The notes under the pieces are model-generated. The model made no database searches, was not told where the DNA came from, and was given only the letters and a program-made list of their open reading frames with translations. Shown here in pieces: positions 25,679 to 35,593 of a DNA stretch of 64,000 nucleotides. Numbering within the stretch: the first letter of the stretch is position 1; each line of letters starts with the position of its first letter. A program made the translations under genes and the position numbers. Source of the stretch: Sequoia sempervirens (lineage: Eukaryota; Streptophyta; Pinopsida; Cupressales; Cupressaceae). Where the stretch lies: contig VDFB02254912.1 in the NCBI GenBank assembly GCA_007258455.2, forward strand, positions 1 to 64,000, in the 5' to 3' direction.

Positions 25679-26284
25679 ATGAGTGAAAGAGATACTAGGC
25701 CATACACCAGAAGTCAGGCCAGAAATCAGCATCAGTTTCCGCCCGTTCCAGAGGCAGATACCTTCTCAGAAGCCCTAAGAGATCTTGGTAAAACAGTGGT
25801 AGGTTCAGAGAATTCAGTGGAAGTGGTTGATCACACAGTTGAAATAATGTCAGATTCTGTAAGAGATAATGAAGAGAGGGATAGAGTGGAGAAGAAGTTT
25901 GACGGGATGATAGACATGATGTCCCGTTTATTATCCAAGTTGGATCAGCAAGCAGCTCAGAGTATTATTCAGCCCCAAAATAACTCAGCTGGAGAAAGTA
26001 GTGGAGTAAATGGAAATAATAATAGTGGCAGTCCTGAGGTGAATACTAGAGATAGAATTGTAGGCCAGCATACCGCAATTCATAGTGGGTCATCCTCTAG
26101 ACCCCTTTTTCCCGTTTTCACACCAAAGGAAGAGCAACAACCAGTTGGGGCTACTCCAAACTTTGCTGATGATGCTCGTCAAGCTTATATGGAGTATGTT
26201 TCTTTACCTCTTGACTTGAGAGGAGCTTGGACCTTTGATCAATTCATGAATCAAAGGAGCCGAAGAAAATGGAGGAAGGACTGA
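25679..26284 (+). CDS. Element D ORF1: N-terminal gag-like protein
   Basis: 201 codons from the first ATG after the PBS (57 bases beyond the LTR). The start [12 protein letters not shown] is basic, as in plant chromovirus gag N-termini. A central segment (about residues 75-90, [15 protein letters not shown]) could form a short helix, followed by a Gly/Asn/Ser-rich linker. The C-terminus ([20 protein letters not shown]) leads into RRKWRKD and a TGA at 26,282. The gag-pol ATG lies 10 nt later in the +1 frame. ORF1 may be the real N-terminus of gag, joined by +1 frameshift or broken by one inserted base, or a separate protein with reinitiation at the next ATG. Confidence 0.75.
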   Translation: MSERDTRPYTRSQARNQHQFPPVPEADTFSEALRDLGKTVVGSENSVEVVDHTVEIMSDSVRDNEERDRVEKKFDGMIDMMSRLLSKLDQQAAQSIIQPQNNSAGESSGVNGNNNSGSPEVNTRDRIVGQHTAIHSGSSSRPLFPVFTPKEEQQPVGATPNFADDARQAYMEYVSLPLDLRGAWTFDQFMNQRSRRKWRKD

Positions 26285-26294
26285 ACAACGTCCT

Positions 26295-29200
26295 ATGGCA
26301 CCTAGAAATGACTTCTACCAAGCATTGGGAAAAATCACTATGGAACATTTTGATGGTAGTAGTAAGTGTACAGCCAGATCGTGGGTGCAGAAATTAGATA
26401 ACTACCTTTCTCTTAGACCCATGCCGGAAGAAGATGCTATCAAATTTGCTACCTTGCACTTAGATGGCATAGCTCATGAATGGTGGACTCATGGTTTGGT
26501 CACTCTTCGCCATAACCTAGTTCGCACATATGGAGAATTTACCAATAAGCTAATTGAAAGATTTGACACCAAAGATCCAGAATTGAGATTTAGAGAATTG
26601 GCACAATTGAGACAGCAAGGATCTTTAGAGAGCTATGTGGCTGATTTTCAGAGGTTGTCAGTAATGGTGCCAAACATTACTGAAAGAAGACTTGTAGTTC
26701 TTTTTGCTGAAGGTTTAATGGAGCCTTTGAAGGGTTGGGTCAAAGCATTTGATCCTCCAACATTAGATGAAGCTATCAAGAAAGCTAGGAGCATGGAGTT
26801 GGCAGCCCCAAGGCCTAAATTTCACTCAAAACCATTCAGCCATAAGAAAGATAAAAAGCCTTCTTCAAATCTGCCCAAGAAGTTTCCACCAAGGCTGTCC
26901 GAAGAGCTCAAAGAACAGCTTAGAAAGGATGGAGTTTGCTTCACTTGTCGTGAGCCTTGGGTGAAAGGCCACCGTTGCTATGGAAGAGGCAAAGTAGTTC
27001 GAATGGAGGGCTATTCTGATTATGGATCTGAATCTGATTCGTCTGATCAGCAATACGAATCAGCAAGTAGTGAAGGTGAAGAAGTTCAAGAAGACAAGTC
27101 TGAAGAGGTTGGAGATAGTAGTGCTTTTGCACAACTATCTAGTTTTCAAAAGAATGAATCTTTTAGGGTTCATGGAGTTGTAAACTCACAAAGGATAGTT
27201 GCTCTAATTGATACCGGAGCAACTCACAATTTTATTGATGAAGGGCTAGTTGCTAGAAAAGGTTTGAAGACTGAAGATTTTGATGGTTTCAAAGTAATGG
27301 TTGCTGATGGTTTCACTATGTCTTGCACAAGGAGAATTCCTAATCTATCTTTGCAATTAGGGAATCATGAAATTAAGGATGATTTTTATGTGGTGGGTAT
27401 AGGAGACACTGATGTTGTGTTGGGCATACAATGGCTGCGATCTCTTGGTGAGATCACATTGAATTTGCAAACCATGGAGCTGAAATTTCAGTCTAATGGA
27501 AGGAAGGTTGTTTTAAGAGGGATGTCAAATGGAGGCCCTCGAATTGTTTCTTTGAAAAGGATGGAAAGGCTGATCCGCCATGATCAGGTTGAATGGGCTG
27601 CTGAATGTATGGTTTTACCAGCTGATCCGGTTGAGGAAAAAAGGCAATATCATCCTGATATTCAAGCCTTACTTTCAAAGAAAAGCAAAGTCTTTGGAAG
27701 CTTACCTCCTGGAAGACCTCCTGAAAGAGGTTCTGAGCATGTGATTGAGTTAGAAGGAGCAAAACCAGTCATTACTACACCTTACCGCTATCCAAAGAGG
27801 CAGAAAGATGAAATTGAAAAAGCCATCAAGGAGCTGTTGGAAAGTGGTTTTATTAGACCAAGCAAGAGTCCATTTGCTTCAGCAGTAGTGCTGGTCAAAA
27901 AGAAAGATGGTACAATGCGTATGTGTGTTGACTATCGCGCATTAAATCAGAAAACCATCAAGAATAGATATCCTATCCCTAGGATTGATGAGCTTATTGA
28001 TGAGCTCCATGGGGCAATGTTCTTCTCAAAGATTGATCTTCGTTCGGGCTATCACCAAATCAGAATGAGGGAGGAGGATATAGAGAAGACAGCGTTTAGA
28101 TGCCACTTTGGACATTTTGAATTTCTTGTCATGCCTTTTGGTTTGACAAATGCTCCAGCCACATTCCAATCTTGTATGAACAAAATTTTTAGACAGCAGT
28201 TGAGAAAGTTTGTGCTCGTCTTCTTTGACGATATTCTCATATTCAGTAAGTCATGGGAAGAGCACCTTAAGCATTTGGAAGAAGTGCTTAGTATTTTAGA
28301 GGCGGAATGTTTGTTCACCAAAGAATCAAAGTGTGAGTTTGGGTTGACAGAACTTTTATACCTTGGCCACATTATCAGTTCAAAGGGTGTGAAAGTGGAT
28401 CCAAAAAAAATAAGGGCCATTCTTGATTGGCCAACTCCAAAAACAATTTCTCATTTGAGAGGGTTTTTAGGGTTATGTGGATTTTATAGAAGATTTGTAA
28501 AAGGTTATTCTCATCAAGCAGCACCTTTGACAGATCTTACAAAGAAAGGAGCTTTTCTTTGGACTAAGCAAGCACAAGAGGTTTTTGATAAGTTTAAACA
28601 AATCATGAGTTCGTGTCCAGTGTTGGCACTTCCGGATTTTTCAAAACCTTTTGAATTACAATGTGATGCTTCAGGAGAAGGAGTTGGAGCTGTCCTAATG
28701 CAAGACAAACATCCTATTGTCTTTGAGAGCAGAAAGTTGAGAGGGGCAGAAAAAACTTACTCTATTTATGACAAAGAGATGCTTGCCATCATGCATGCTT
28801 TGTCTAAATTCCGTCAATACTTGGTGGGAAGTAAATTTGTTGTTAAGACTGATCACAACAGTCTTAAACATTTTATGCGCCAAAAGGAATTGAATGAAAG
28901 GCAGCAAAAATGGGTAAGTAAACTCCAAGCATATGACTTTGACATTGAATATGTCAAAGGAAAAAATAATATAGTTGCTGATGCTCTTTCTAGAAGGCCT
29001 CATTTGCAGTCAATTTGTGAGTTATCAGCTGATTGGAAAGAATTAATTGCTGCTGATTATGTTAAAAATCAGTTTGCAACCAGCTTGTTAGAAGGTCATT
29101 TGGTTGATGAAAGGTATAAGTTGGTTGATGGATTAATTTATTATAAAGATAGAATCTTTTTAGTGCAAGAATCTAAGCTTAAGAAAAAGATTCTACAATC

Positions 29201-30494
29201 TTTTCATGATGTTCCCCTTGCTGGTCATCAAGGGATTTTCAAGACTTATAAGCAGATTCGTGAAAGATTCACTTGGAAAGGTTTGAAAGAAGAAGTCTTG
29301 AACTACATTAGAGAGTGTCCTATTTGTCAAAGAAATAAAAATGAACACTCTTATCCTGCTGGTCTACTTCAGCCCTTGCCCATTCCAAATCAGAAGTGGG
29401 AAAGTATTGCCATGGACTTTATCACGGGGTTGCCCAAGGTGCAAGGACGTGATTGTATATTTGTTGTGGTTGATAGACTAACGAAATTTGCTCATTTCTT
29501 TGCTGTTACCACTTCATTTACAGCAGCTCAAGTGGCTGAGTTGTTTTTTAGAGAGGTGTTCCGTTTGCATGGGTTGCCTAGAACAATTGTCAGTGATAGG
29601 GACAGCAAGTTCCTAAGTGTTTTTTGGCAGGAGATCTTCAGATTGAGTGGGACAGTGCTTACTCCAAGCACAAGTTATCACCCACAAACAGATGGGCAGT
29701 CAGAAATTGTTAACAAGTGGTTAGAGGGCTACCTAAGGAACTATGTTTCAGGACAGCAGCGAGCTTGGATTAAATGGCTTCATTTAGGAGAGTATTGTTA
29801 CAACTCTTCTTATCACATGTCAATTAAGATGTCTCCTTTTAAGGCACTTTATGGTTATGAGGCTACTAATTTTGTTGATTTAGTGTTTGGTGATAGTAGA
29901 GCTCCACAAGCACTGGATATGTTACAACAAAGCCAAGACATCTTGAAAACTCTTAAGGAAAATCTGCAACAAGCTCAAAATCAGCAGAAGTTATACGCTG
30001 ATCAGCAGCGTGTGGAAAGGTCTTTTGAAGTTGGGGACATGGTCTATTTGAGGCTTCAGCCATATAGACAATCTTCTCTCAAGAAGAGTGGTGCAGAAAA
30101 GTTGAAGCCACGCTTTTATGGTCCTTTCAAAATCACCAAAAGGATTGGTGAAGTTGCTTATGAGTTGGAACTTCCAGCTGAAAGCAAAATACATAATGTT
30201 TTTCATGTGTCTCGCCTCAAGAAGGCAATTGGACACAATGTGGTGGCTACATCAGAATTACCTCCATTGGATGAGGAAGGTCAGTTAGTGTTGATTCCAG
30301 AAGAAATCCTTGATACTAGAGAACGTTCTTTGAGAAGAAGGACAATCAAAGAATATTTGGTTAGATGGAGGAATTTGCCTATTGAAGATGCTACGTGGGA
30401 AGGTGAACAGATTTTGTTGCATCCATCTTTGCAATTGCTTGAGGACAAGCAATTTCGAGGAGGGCGGACTGTAATGTCCCCTTCTCATCAGTGA
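26295..30494 (+). CDS. Element D gag-pol polyprotein with chromodomain
   Basis: 1,399 residues, uninterrupted. The capsid-like gag region lies at about 1-180 ([20 protein letters not shown] near the start). The zinc knuckle is C215-x2-C218 to H226-x-C228. The protease has [13 protein letters not shown] at 303-315. RT has [10 protein letters not shown] and the active site FFDDILIF (D645, D646). RNase H starts at CDASGEG (790). Integrase has an N-terminal Zn-binding region and the triad D1041 (MDFITG), D1101 (SDRDSKF) and E1137 (GQSE). A chromodomain lies at about 1,333-1,373 ([16 protein letters not shown]). RT and RNase H preceding integrase defines Ty3/gypsy. All catalytic residues checked are present. 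The last eight codons and the stop lie inside the 3' LTR. Confidence 0.97.
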   Translation: MAPRNDFYQALGKITMEHFDGSSKCTARSWVQKLDNYLSLRPMPEEDAIKFATLHLDGIAHEWWTHGLVTLRHNLVRTYGEFTNKLIERFDTKDPELRFRELAQLRQQGSLESYVADFQRLSVMVPNITERRLVVLFAEGLMEPLKGWVKAFDPPTLDEAIKKARSMELAAPRPKFHSKPFSHKKDKKPSSNLPKKFPPRLSEELKEQLRKDGVCFTCREPWVKGHRCYGRGKVVRMEGYSDYGSESDSSDQQYESASSEGEEVQEDKSEEVGDSSAFAQLSSFQKNESFRVHGVVNSQRIVALIDTGATHNFIDEGLVARKGLKTEDFDGFKVMVADGFTMSCTRRIPNLSLQLGNHEIKDDFYVVGIGDTDVVLGIQWLRSLGEITLNLQTMELKFQSNGRKVVLRGMSNGGPRIVSLKRMERLIRHDQVEWAAECMVLPADPVEEKRQYHPDIQALLSKKSKVFGSLPPGRPPERGSEHVIELEGAKPVITTPYRYPKRQKDEIEKAIKELLESGFIRPSKSPFASAVVLVKKKDGTMRMCVDYRALNQKTIKNRYPIPRIDELIDELHGAMFFSKIDLRSGYHQIRMREEDIEKTAFRCHFGHFEFLVMPFGLTNAPATFQSCMNKIFRQQLRKFVLVFFDDILIFSKSWEEHLKHLEEVLSILEAECLFTKESKCEFGLTELLYLGHIISSKGVKVDPKKIRAILDWPTPKTISHLRGFLGLCGFYRRFVKGYSHQAAPLTDLTKKGAFLWTKQAQEVFDKFKQIMSSCPVLALPDFSKPFELQCDASGEGVGAVLMQDKHPIVFESRKLRGAEKTYSIYDKEMLAIMHALSKFRQYLVGSKFVVKTDHNSLKHFMRQKELNERQQKWVSKLQAYDFDIEYVKGKNNIVADALSRRPHLQSICELSADWKELIAADYVKNQFATSLLEGHLVDERYKLVDGLIYYKDRIFLVQESKLKKKILQSFHDVPLAGHQGIFKTYKQIRERFTWKGLKEEVLNYIRECPICQRNKNEHSYPAGLLQPLPIPNQKWESIAMDFITGLPKVQGRDCIFVVVDRLTKFAHFFAVTTSFTAAQVAELFFREVFRLHGLPRTIVSDRDSKFLSVFWQEIFRLSGTVLTPSTSYHPQTDGQSEIVNKWLEGYLRNYVSGQQRAWIKWLHLGEYCYNSSYHMSIKMSPFKALYGYEATNFVDLVFGDSRAPQALDMLQQSQDILKTLKENLQQAQNQQKLYADQQRVERSFEVGDMVYLRLQPYRQSSLKKSGAEKLKPRFYGPFKITKRIGEVAYELELPAESKIHNVFHVSRLKKAIGHNVVATSELPPLDEEGQLVLIPEEILDTRERSLRRRTIKEYLVRWRNLPIEDATWEGEQILLHPSLQLLEDKQFRGGRTVMSPSHQ
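30433..30469 (+). promoter_or_regulatory. Element D PPT with upstream hairpin
   Basis: Stem AATTGCTTG, loop AGGA, stem CAAGCAATT (30,433-30,454), then 15 bases containing GAGGAGGGCGGAC before the LTR at 30,470. The same bases encode LLEDKQF and GGRT of the polyprotein, so coding and structure overlap. Confidence 0.88.
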
Positions 30495-32206
30495 TCAGTT
30501 TAGCCATTCATCAGTCTATTCCGGAACCCGTAGACTGGAATGAGGTGAAAATTAGGGTTTCTTGGGCTTGGAATTCTGTGGCATTTCATATTATTTACTA
30601 TTTTTAGTAAATGCTAGTTGTGGCAGTATGCAGTTGGTTGTCTTCAGTCATCACTTCAGTTGAGCAAGTTATTTGTTGTTTCAACATTTTCCTCTCAAGC
30701 CTTAATTGATGAAATTTATTGATTAAAGGCATAAGTGTTATATTTTTCAGTTGACCACCCCTTGGCCTAAGGTTATAACTTGTATGTTGTTTTAAAAAGG
30801 GGTCTTGAAGGGTACGCCTTGTCATAAGGAGATAATTAATATTTTATTTTTTGAACTTATGTTTGGAGGAAAGTGGACGCCACCTTATGAGGAGTTATAT
30901 TTTATGAAATTTCAAAAAAATAAGAAGAATTCAAAAAGGTGTCTTTTGGCGTACCATTTGGGAAGATAAGGAGTTTCTCAATTCTTATAAAATGAAGACA
31001 TTACTCCAGCATTTGGTATCCATCATTTACCTTACTGTTATGCTGTCAAAATGACTATGGACATTTTGCTATTGCTTCGAGGATGCTACCTCCTAGCCCC
31101 TTCCCAATTTCGTGTTTGAAATACAACACCTAGTTGGAACATTGCTGCTTCTCACATCAGACTAGCAGATTGAGCAACAAAGATTGAAGAATTTTGGAGT
31201 ATTCTACAGTTTTGAATTTCCTGGTTTTGCTACAGCTGAAGCTGTTTTCTGTTCATATCTTTTGGAGTGATTTTTATTTCGTTCTGGGTACTTGAGCAAT
31301 CCAATTGTTGACTTGAGGCGCCATCTTCCTCAAAAAATCAGAATTTAATTTGAAGTTGTTGATTTTATCTTGAAAAATCGATTTTCTCAAGGGGCCGTAC
31401 CATTTGATGATGCATTGGAATTCGTGCCAAATAAATTGGAGACTTTGGTGGCTGTTTTTGGATTCTATCTTGGGCGCCAGATTTATAAGGAGCATTTGCA
31501 ACTTATTTCACGTCATTCGGAGAAGAATTGAGTGAGTTATGATCATTTCATTGATTCTCATAGTTGCAGATTGATATTTCCAGTTTACTGTTTTTGTATC
31601 AGATTGTAGAAGTTCTGATTTCTGATTCATTAGCAGCTGTTAGAGAGTTAAACAATCATTGAAAAACATCTATTAATCTTGTGTATGAAGATTACTGTAT
31701 TTCCTATGTAATTTGCAGCTTATTTCTCATTGTACAAACTGTAAACAGTAGTACTGTTCCAGTTTAATTTGCTGCAATTTCTTTCTGTATCTTCTCACAT
31801 AAGTCCCCTGGATGGTTTACCGCCAGTGTGGTTAAATTGATTGTAATATCTTATACCCACTCATAGTGGTGAATCCCCACAGCATTGTGGATGCCCGCCG
31901 CAGCGGATGAATTGCTTTCTATTGTAATCTTTTCCCCCCACTGTTTGGTGGTAGTGTGGAATTGTTTCTCATGGCTGGTTATCCGCCTAACAGTTTATAA
32001 TTTCAATTTCTTAGACTCCGTCATATGTTAGCACCTCGCCCTCAGTGGGATCTTGAGTGCACATTCTTGACGTTGAGTAGTTTTCAATTCAAGTTCAGTA
32101 TCTTCCATTCAAGTTTAGATTTTCAGTTTGAGGCTAACGCTAATCCAATCATCTATTGCTGGTTATGTTGTGTTAATTCTTCGAAAAAATTGGTTAGCAT
32201 ATTTCA
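30470..32206 (+). repeat. Element D 3' LTR
   Basis: 1,737 bp, near-identical to the 5' copy. Differences seen: T for C at position 6, one extra A near 31,181, and one C/T change near 32,116. Confidence 0.95.
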
Positions 32207-32231
32207 TATCCATCACTCACCCTAGTGGGAA

Positions 32232-32597
32232 CTAGAAATAATTGCTCAAGCTCTGGGAATCCTCCCACAACCTGTTGCCAAGAAGCCTGTAGGTCCACAA
32301 AGTCACTCTGCCCATAAACTGATTTGTCATCACCCACGAGAGAAAGCTAGGGCAGCAGCTATCACAAATCATTACCCCTGAAAAAATAGAAAATGTGAAT
32401 GTAGGAATGACCAAAGGAACTCCTCCAATACCCACATTACCTCTACCAATTAACACCCACTGAGAATTGCCCCACTGCTGGACTGAAGGTATTGACCAAT
32501 TCATCTGCATGTTATCACTCATTGTCTCCTGCAAGCTGATTGGAAAGCGGACAGCGGTGTCAACTCTGAAAATTTGTTCACCAAACCAATTTTGAAT
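32232..32597 (-). CDS. Element C, in-frame continuation of the long ORF after a TAG
   Basis: Past the TAG at 32,598 the same frame stays open for 121 codons to a TAG at 32,232. It contains MNWSIPSVQQWGNSQWVLIG and further Trp-rich text. The simplest reading is that the TAG is a point mutation (for example from CAG) in a longer ORF. Readthrough cannot be excluded. Confidence 0.6.
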   Translation of the reverse strand: MQNWFGEQIFRVDTAVRFPISLQETMSDNMQMNWSIPSVQQWGNSQWVLIGRGNVGIGGVPLVIPTFTFSIFSGVMICDSCCPSFLSWVMTNQFMGRVTLWTYRLLGNRLWEDSQSLSNYF

Positions 32598-35501
32598 CTA
32601 CCTCTCACCCCTAGTAATTGTCCCTGGAACCCAAGTCCTATGATTACCATCAATCATACTCACAGACATGTCCTCTTGACTGATGCAACAACTAATGATA
32701 GTTTTGTTAAATCTAAGAATCAGGTTTATAACCCTCTCAGGATTGCCATGGCTGTCATAATTGGGTGATTCCCTATCAACACTCAACCTCCAAGTGTTAG
32801 AGTGACGATCCAAAGCACACAAACCCATGCTATCAGTTGTATCCTTCAACACCAATTTTGATAAATCAATATACAATAGCATAGGACAGCCACCATTCAT
32901 CCAAGAGTAAGATAAGACCCCTGGCACCAAATCTGAAAAGCCTCTCACTTGCTGCAAGTTGATGAAGTTATACCAACTTAGCAATCTAGGAATATGATAT
33001 TCACGAACATCAATTACCAAGGAATGATGAGCAGCATGTTTAGGATTAAGAATTCTCAAGATTTCAATTGTTAGTCCTCTCAAGGAGGTGTCATTCAAAG
33101 TGACCCAAGATAGTATCTTCATAAAGCAAGAATTATCAAATCCTTTCTGAAATGTCGATCTTTTTGTGTACCTTGGATCCATCCACACTATCACATTCTT
33201 GTCTATGATATCATGAGTGTCAACATGAACAAGCTCCTTAACCAAATTACCCACTTGAGACTTATCTATCTCCTTGTGATTATCAAATTCATGCATAGAC
33301 AATAGACTGCTGTTAACACTCCTAAAATTTGCATATTCTTCATCATTTTTAGTGATGTCTTCATAAAATTCATGCATACCTTCTTCCAATTCCGAATGCT
33401 CATCATTACTTGTTGATCCTAGAAGTGTAGCATGCTGAAAGCTGCCTTCAACACCTGTTATATCTACTATTCCATGGCTGCAATTTGTACCTATGTGTGG
33501 AGATTGGTCCTCAAACTTCAAGGATCCAAATCCTTGATGTGGGTCCCAAACTTGTACAACATCCTGAACCAAAGCATGCAGAAGTTCACTATCCTGAACC
33601 AACACCGAGAGTAAACTGTCAAGGTTTACATCATGAACCTCCATAAGGTGAACCCTCTGAGTTTGGAGGGTATGAAATAAGCAAAAGTCACTGTTATTCA
33701 AGACTGAATTTAGCAAGGTATAATCTGATATAAGTACTCTACGCAAGGGACCACAGCAGTACTTATGAATTTTCCAAGTATAAGCATGCGTGCAAAGCAT
33801 AGTGCTACACCAAATCAACTCAAAAGTGACTAGGAAACACTTCCAGACAATCTCCAACTGAAAACTTTCACCTTCTTCACAAGGAATAATTTGCCAACTC
33901 CCCTGAATGAGAGCAAACCATGATGTAAGGTGACTGACTTGCAACCAATCAACAAGCCCAAAACTGAAAATCTGATCCATTCTTTGCCAAGGAGTACACC
34001 CAAGAATGTCCAATTGATCATTGCTCCATCCCTTACTAAAAATCTCTTTCCAATCCATTTGAAGATGAGTAATTGGAATCACAAGATGGCTGGTAAGGAA
34101 AAGAACATCTCTATTAACTCTGAATTTTCCATCCTTATACCTCCAAAGATCATACCAACCATTTCCCATAAGCTCCAGCAATCCTTGTTGAGGATCCCCA
34201 TCATGAATACCCAACCAAGAATGATCAACATGCTTAGAAAGATACACATCACAACTGCAAGTGCCATCCATAACATTATGCTCATCAAGGAAGTTTGTGA
34301 CCCTTTTGTTAAACTCTTGTAACACATCCATGAAAGCATCAACAACTAAGGTGCAAAGAGCAATTGTTGTCTTCAAGATCATCCCCAAAGAAAGATTAGT
34401 ATAAGATAAAACATTCCTCCATCCAAGGGATGGTTTGTAAGTCATGTGGATGTCATGTAAAGGTCCTTCTTCCTCCATAGCTACATAAGTTACAAGCTTG
34501 AACTCTCCTTCCCTTGTAGTTCTTAAAATTCCAGCAAGCTCAAGAACATTGTTTGGAAACCTTTCAAAATCAGAAGTGTAGAAATCCCTGTGAATCAATT
34601 CATTCCATGAAGAAGCTAAATTACCAACGACATAGAATCGGTAGACAAGACTACTCATCAACTCTGATATGGCATGAAACGTCCCACTTGTTGGCCAACT
34701 CCAAAAATCAAGACCAAGCTTTAGACAAGAATGATGCAGCTCAATGTAAGCACCAACAAAGAAAGAACTCTCATTTGGCTCCTCATTTGCATTTTTCATA
34801 TCTGGTGGTCTCCCAGGAGGGTAACCCATCACCTCATAAACTGAACTCAGATCACTAGCAGGCTGAAAACCATACTCCAACTCAGATTCCGAATCTTCTC
34901 CCGGATCCCATACCTGACAATTTTCACTAAGTGCCAGACTGTCATCAATGACTCCAAAGCTGCCCCAAAGCACTTGTGCCTCTCCATTAACATTTTCAGT
35001 AGTAAACTGTGGGTCCAAATCATCAAAGAATCCATCACCAATAGCTGATTTGAAGTCACCAAACCTTTCCCCTAAAAGAACATTAGTAAACTCATCACAA
35101 GAAATATTATGGAAGTCAATAATCTTAGTAGCATCATTGGATAAATCTGAGAGTGGTTCCAACACTGTTGTTATGTCCTTTCCTTCATGCTCCATTTCAT
35201 CCTTAGTAGCTACATGTTTGACCCAAGAATCAGCCTGAAGCTCAGTCACATAATCCTTACGAGTCAAGACACTATCTCCCTCTGAATGATTTGTCATGAA
35301 ATTCTCTTCATCCACCTGCTCAATGATTTGATCAGACTCCTCTTTTTTTGTTAATAAGGATTCTTCACTTTTCCTGTCATTTGATAAGTTAGATTCTAAC
35401 AGCTCAGGCAACTCAGGATGTTCCAACAATTTAGTTAGAGTCTTGTTATAATTTTCAAAGCTTTGCAACAATTTTGCCATGCACTCCTGAAAGGACTCCA
35501 T
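32598..35501 (-). CDS. Element C long ORF, unknown protein
   Basis: The first ATG of this open frame is at 35,501; the frame is open from 35,558. It encodes about 967 residues to a TAG. The N-terminus (MESFQECMAKLLQSFENYNK) could form a coiled coil. An acidic region follows (to about residue 230) with QVWDPGEDSE and MGYPPGRPPDM. The rest is rich in Trp, Leu and His, with QVWDPHQG and IVWMDPRYT echoing a VWDP motif. I see no zinc knuckle, protease, RT, RNase H, integrase, signal peptide or clear membrane domain. It starts about 90 nt after the LTR, where gag normally starts. An ORF this long in an element about 2% diverged suggests past coding constraint, but function is unknown. Confidence 0.7.
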   Translation of the reverse strand: MESFQECMAKLLQSFENYNKTLTKLLEHPELPELLESNLSNDRKSEESLLTKKEESDQIIEQVDEENFMTNHSEGDSVLTRKDYVTELQADSWVKHVATKDEMEHEGKDITTVLEPLSDLSNDATKIIDFHNISCDEFTNVLLGERFGDFKSAIGDGFFDDLDPQFTTENVNGEAQVLWGSFGVIDDSLALSENCQVWDPGEDSESELEYGFQPASDLSSVYEVMGYPPGRPPDMKNANEEPNESSFFVGAYIELHHSCLKLGLDFWSWPTSGTFHAISELMSSLVYRFYVVGNLASSWNELIHRDFYTSDFERFPNNVLELAGILRTTREGEFKLVTYVAMEEEGPLHDIHMTYKPSLGWRNVLSYTNLSLGMILKTTIALCTLVVDAFMDVLQEFNKRVTNFLDEHNVMDGTCSCDVYLSKHVDHSWLGIHDGDPQQGLLELMGNGWYDLWRYKDGKFRVNRDVLFLTSHLVIPITHLQMDWKEIFSKGWSNDQLDILGCTPWQRMDQIFSFGLVDWLQVSHLTSWFALIQGSWQIIPCEEGESFQLEIVWKCFLVTFELIWCSTMLCTHAYTWKIHKYCCGPLRRVLISDYTLLNSVLNNSDFCLFHTLQTQRVHLMEVHDVNLDSLLSVLVQDSELLHALVQDVVQVWDPHQGFGSLKFEDQSPHIGTNCSHGIVDITGVEGSFQHATLLGSTSNDEHSELEEGMHEFYEDITKNDEEYANFRSVNSSLLSMHEFDNHKEIDKSQVGNLVKELVHVDTHDIIDKNVIVWMDPRYTKRSTFQKGFDNSCFMKILSWVTLNDTSLRGLTIEILRILNPKHAAHHSLVIDVREYHIPRLLSWYNFINLQQVRGFSDLVPGVLSYSWMNGGCPMLLYIDLSKLVLKDTTDSMGLCALDRHSNTWRLSVDRESPNYDSHGNPERVINLILRFNKTIISCCISQEDMSVSMIDGNHRTWVPGTITRGER

Positions 35502-35580
35502 CTCACTCACTGAAATATCTATCACTCTGCTGCAACTGAAATTGAATCCAATACCCAAACAGGCTGGCAGGATGCTCTGA

Positions 35581-35592
35581 GCTCTGATACCA
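35581..35592 (-). promoter_or_regulatory. Element C primer-binding site (tRNA-iMet)
   Basis: Minus-strand TGGTATCAGAGC one base from the end of the 5' LTR. A leader motif CCTGCCAGCCTGTT follows at 35,558-35,571. Confidence 0.92.
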
Positions 35593-35593
35593 C

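Larger units (their letters stand above)
23887..32206 (+). mobile_element. Element D: young, apparently intact Ty3/gypsy chromovirus
   Basis: LTRs at 23,887-25,622 and 30,470-32,206 differ by eye at only a few sites. TSD TATCC is perfect (23,882-23,886 and 32,207-32,211). A tRNA-iMet PBS, an N-terminal gag-like ORF, a full gag-pol ORF ending in a chromodomain, and a PPT are all in place. Total length is 8,320 bp. It inserted in opposite orientation inside C and is the innermost and youngest layer. Chromodomains of this group are known to steer integration to chromatin. Recent activity is inferred from LTR identity and the open frame. Confidence 0.96.

Noticed and set aside
27493..30488. Minus-strand ORFs under D gag-pol
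   Set aside because: Antisense shadows of a complete, domain-verified plus-strand polyprotein.
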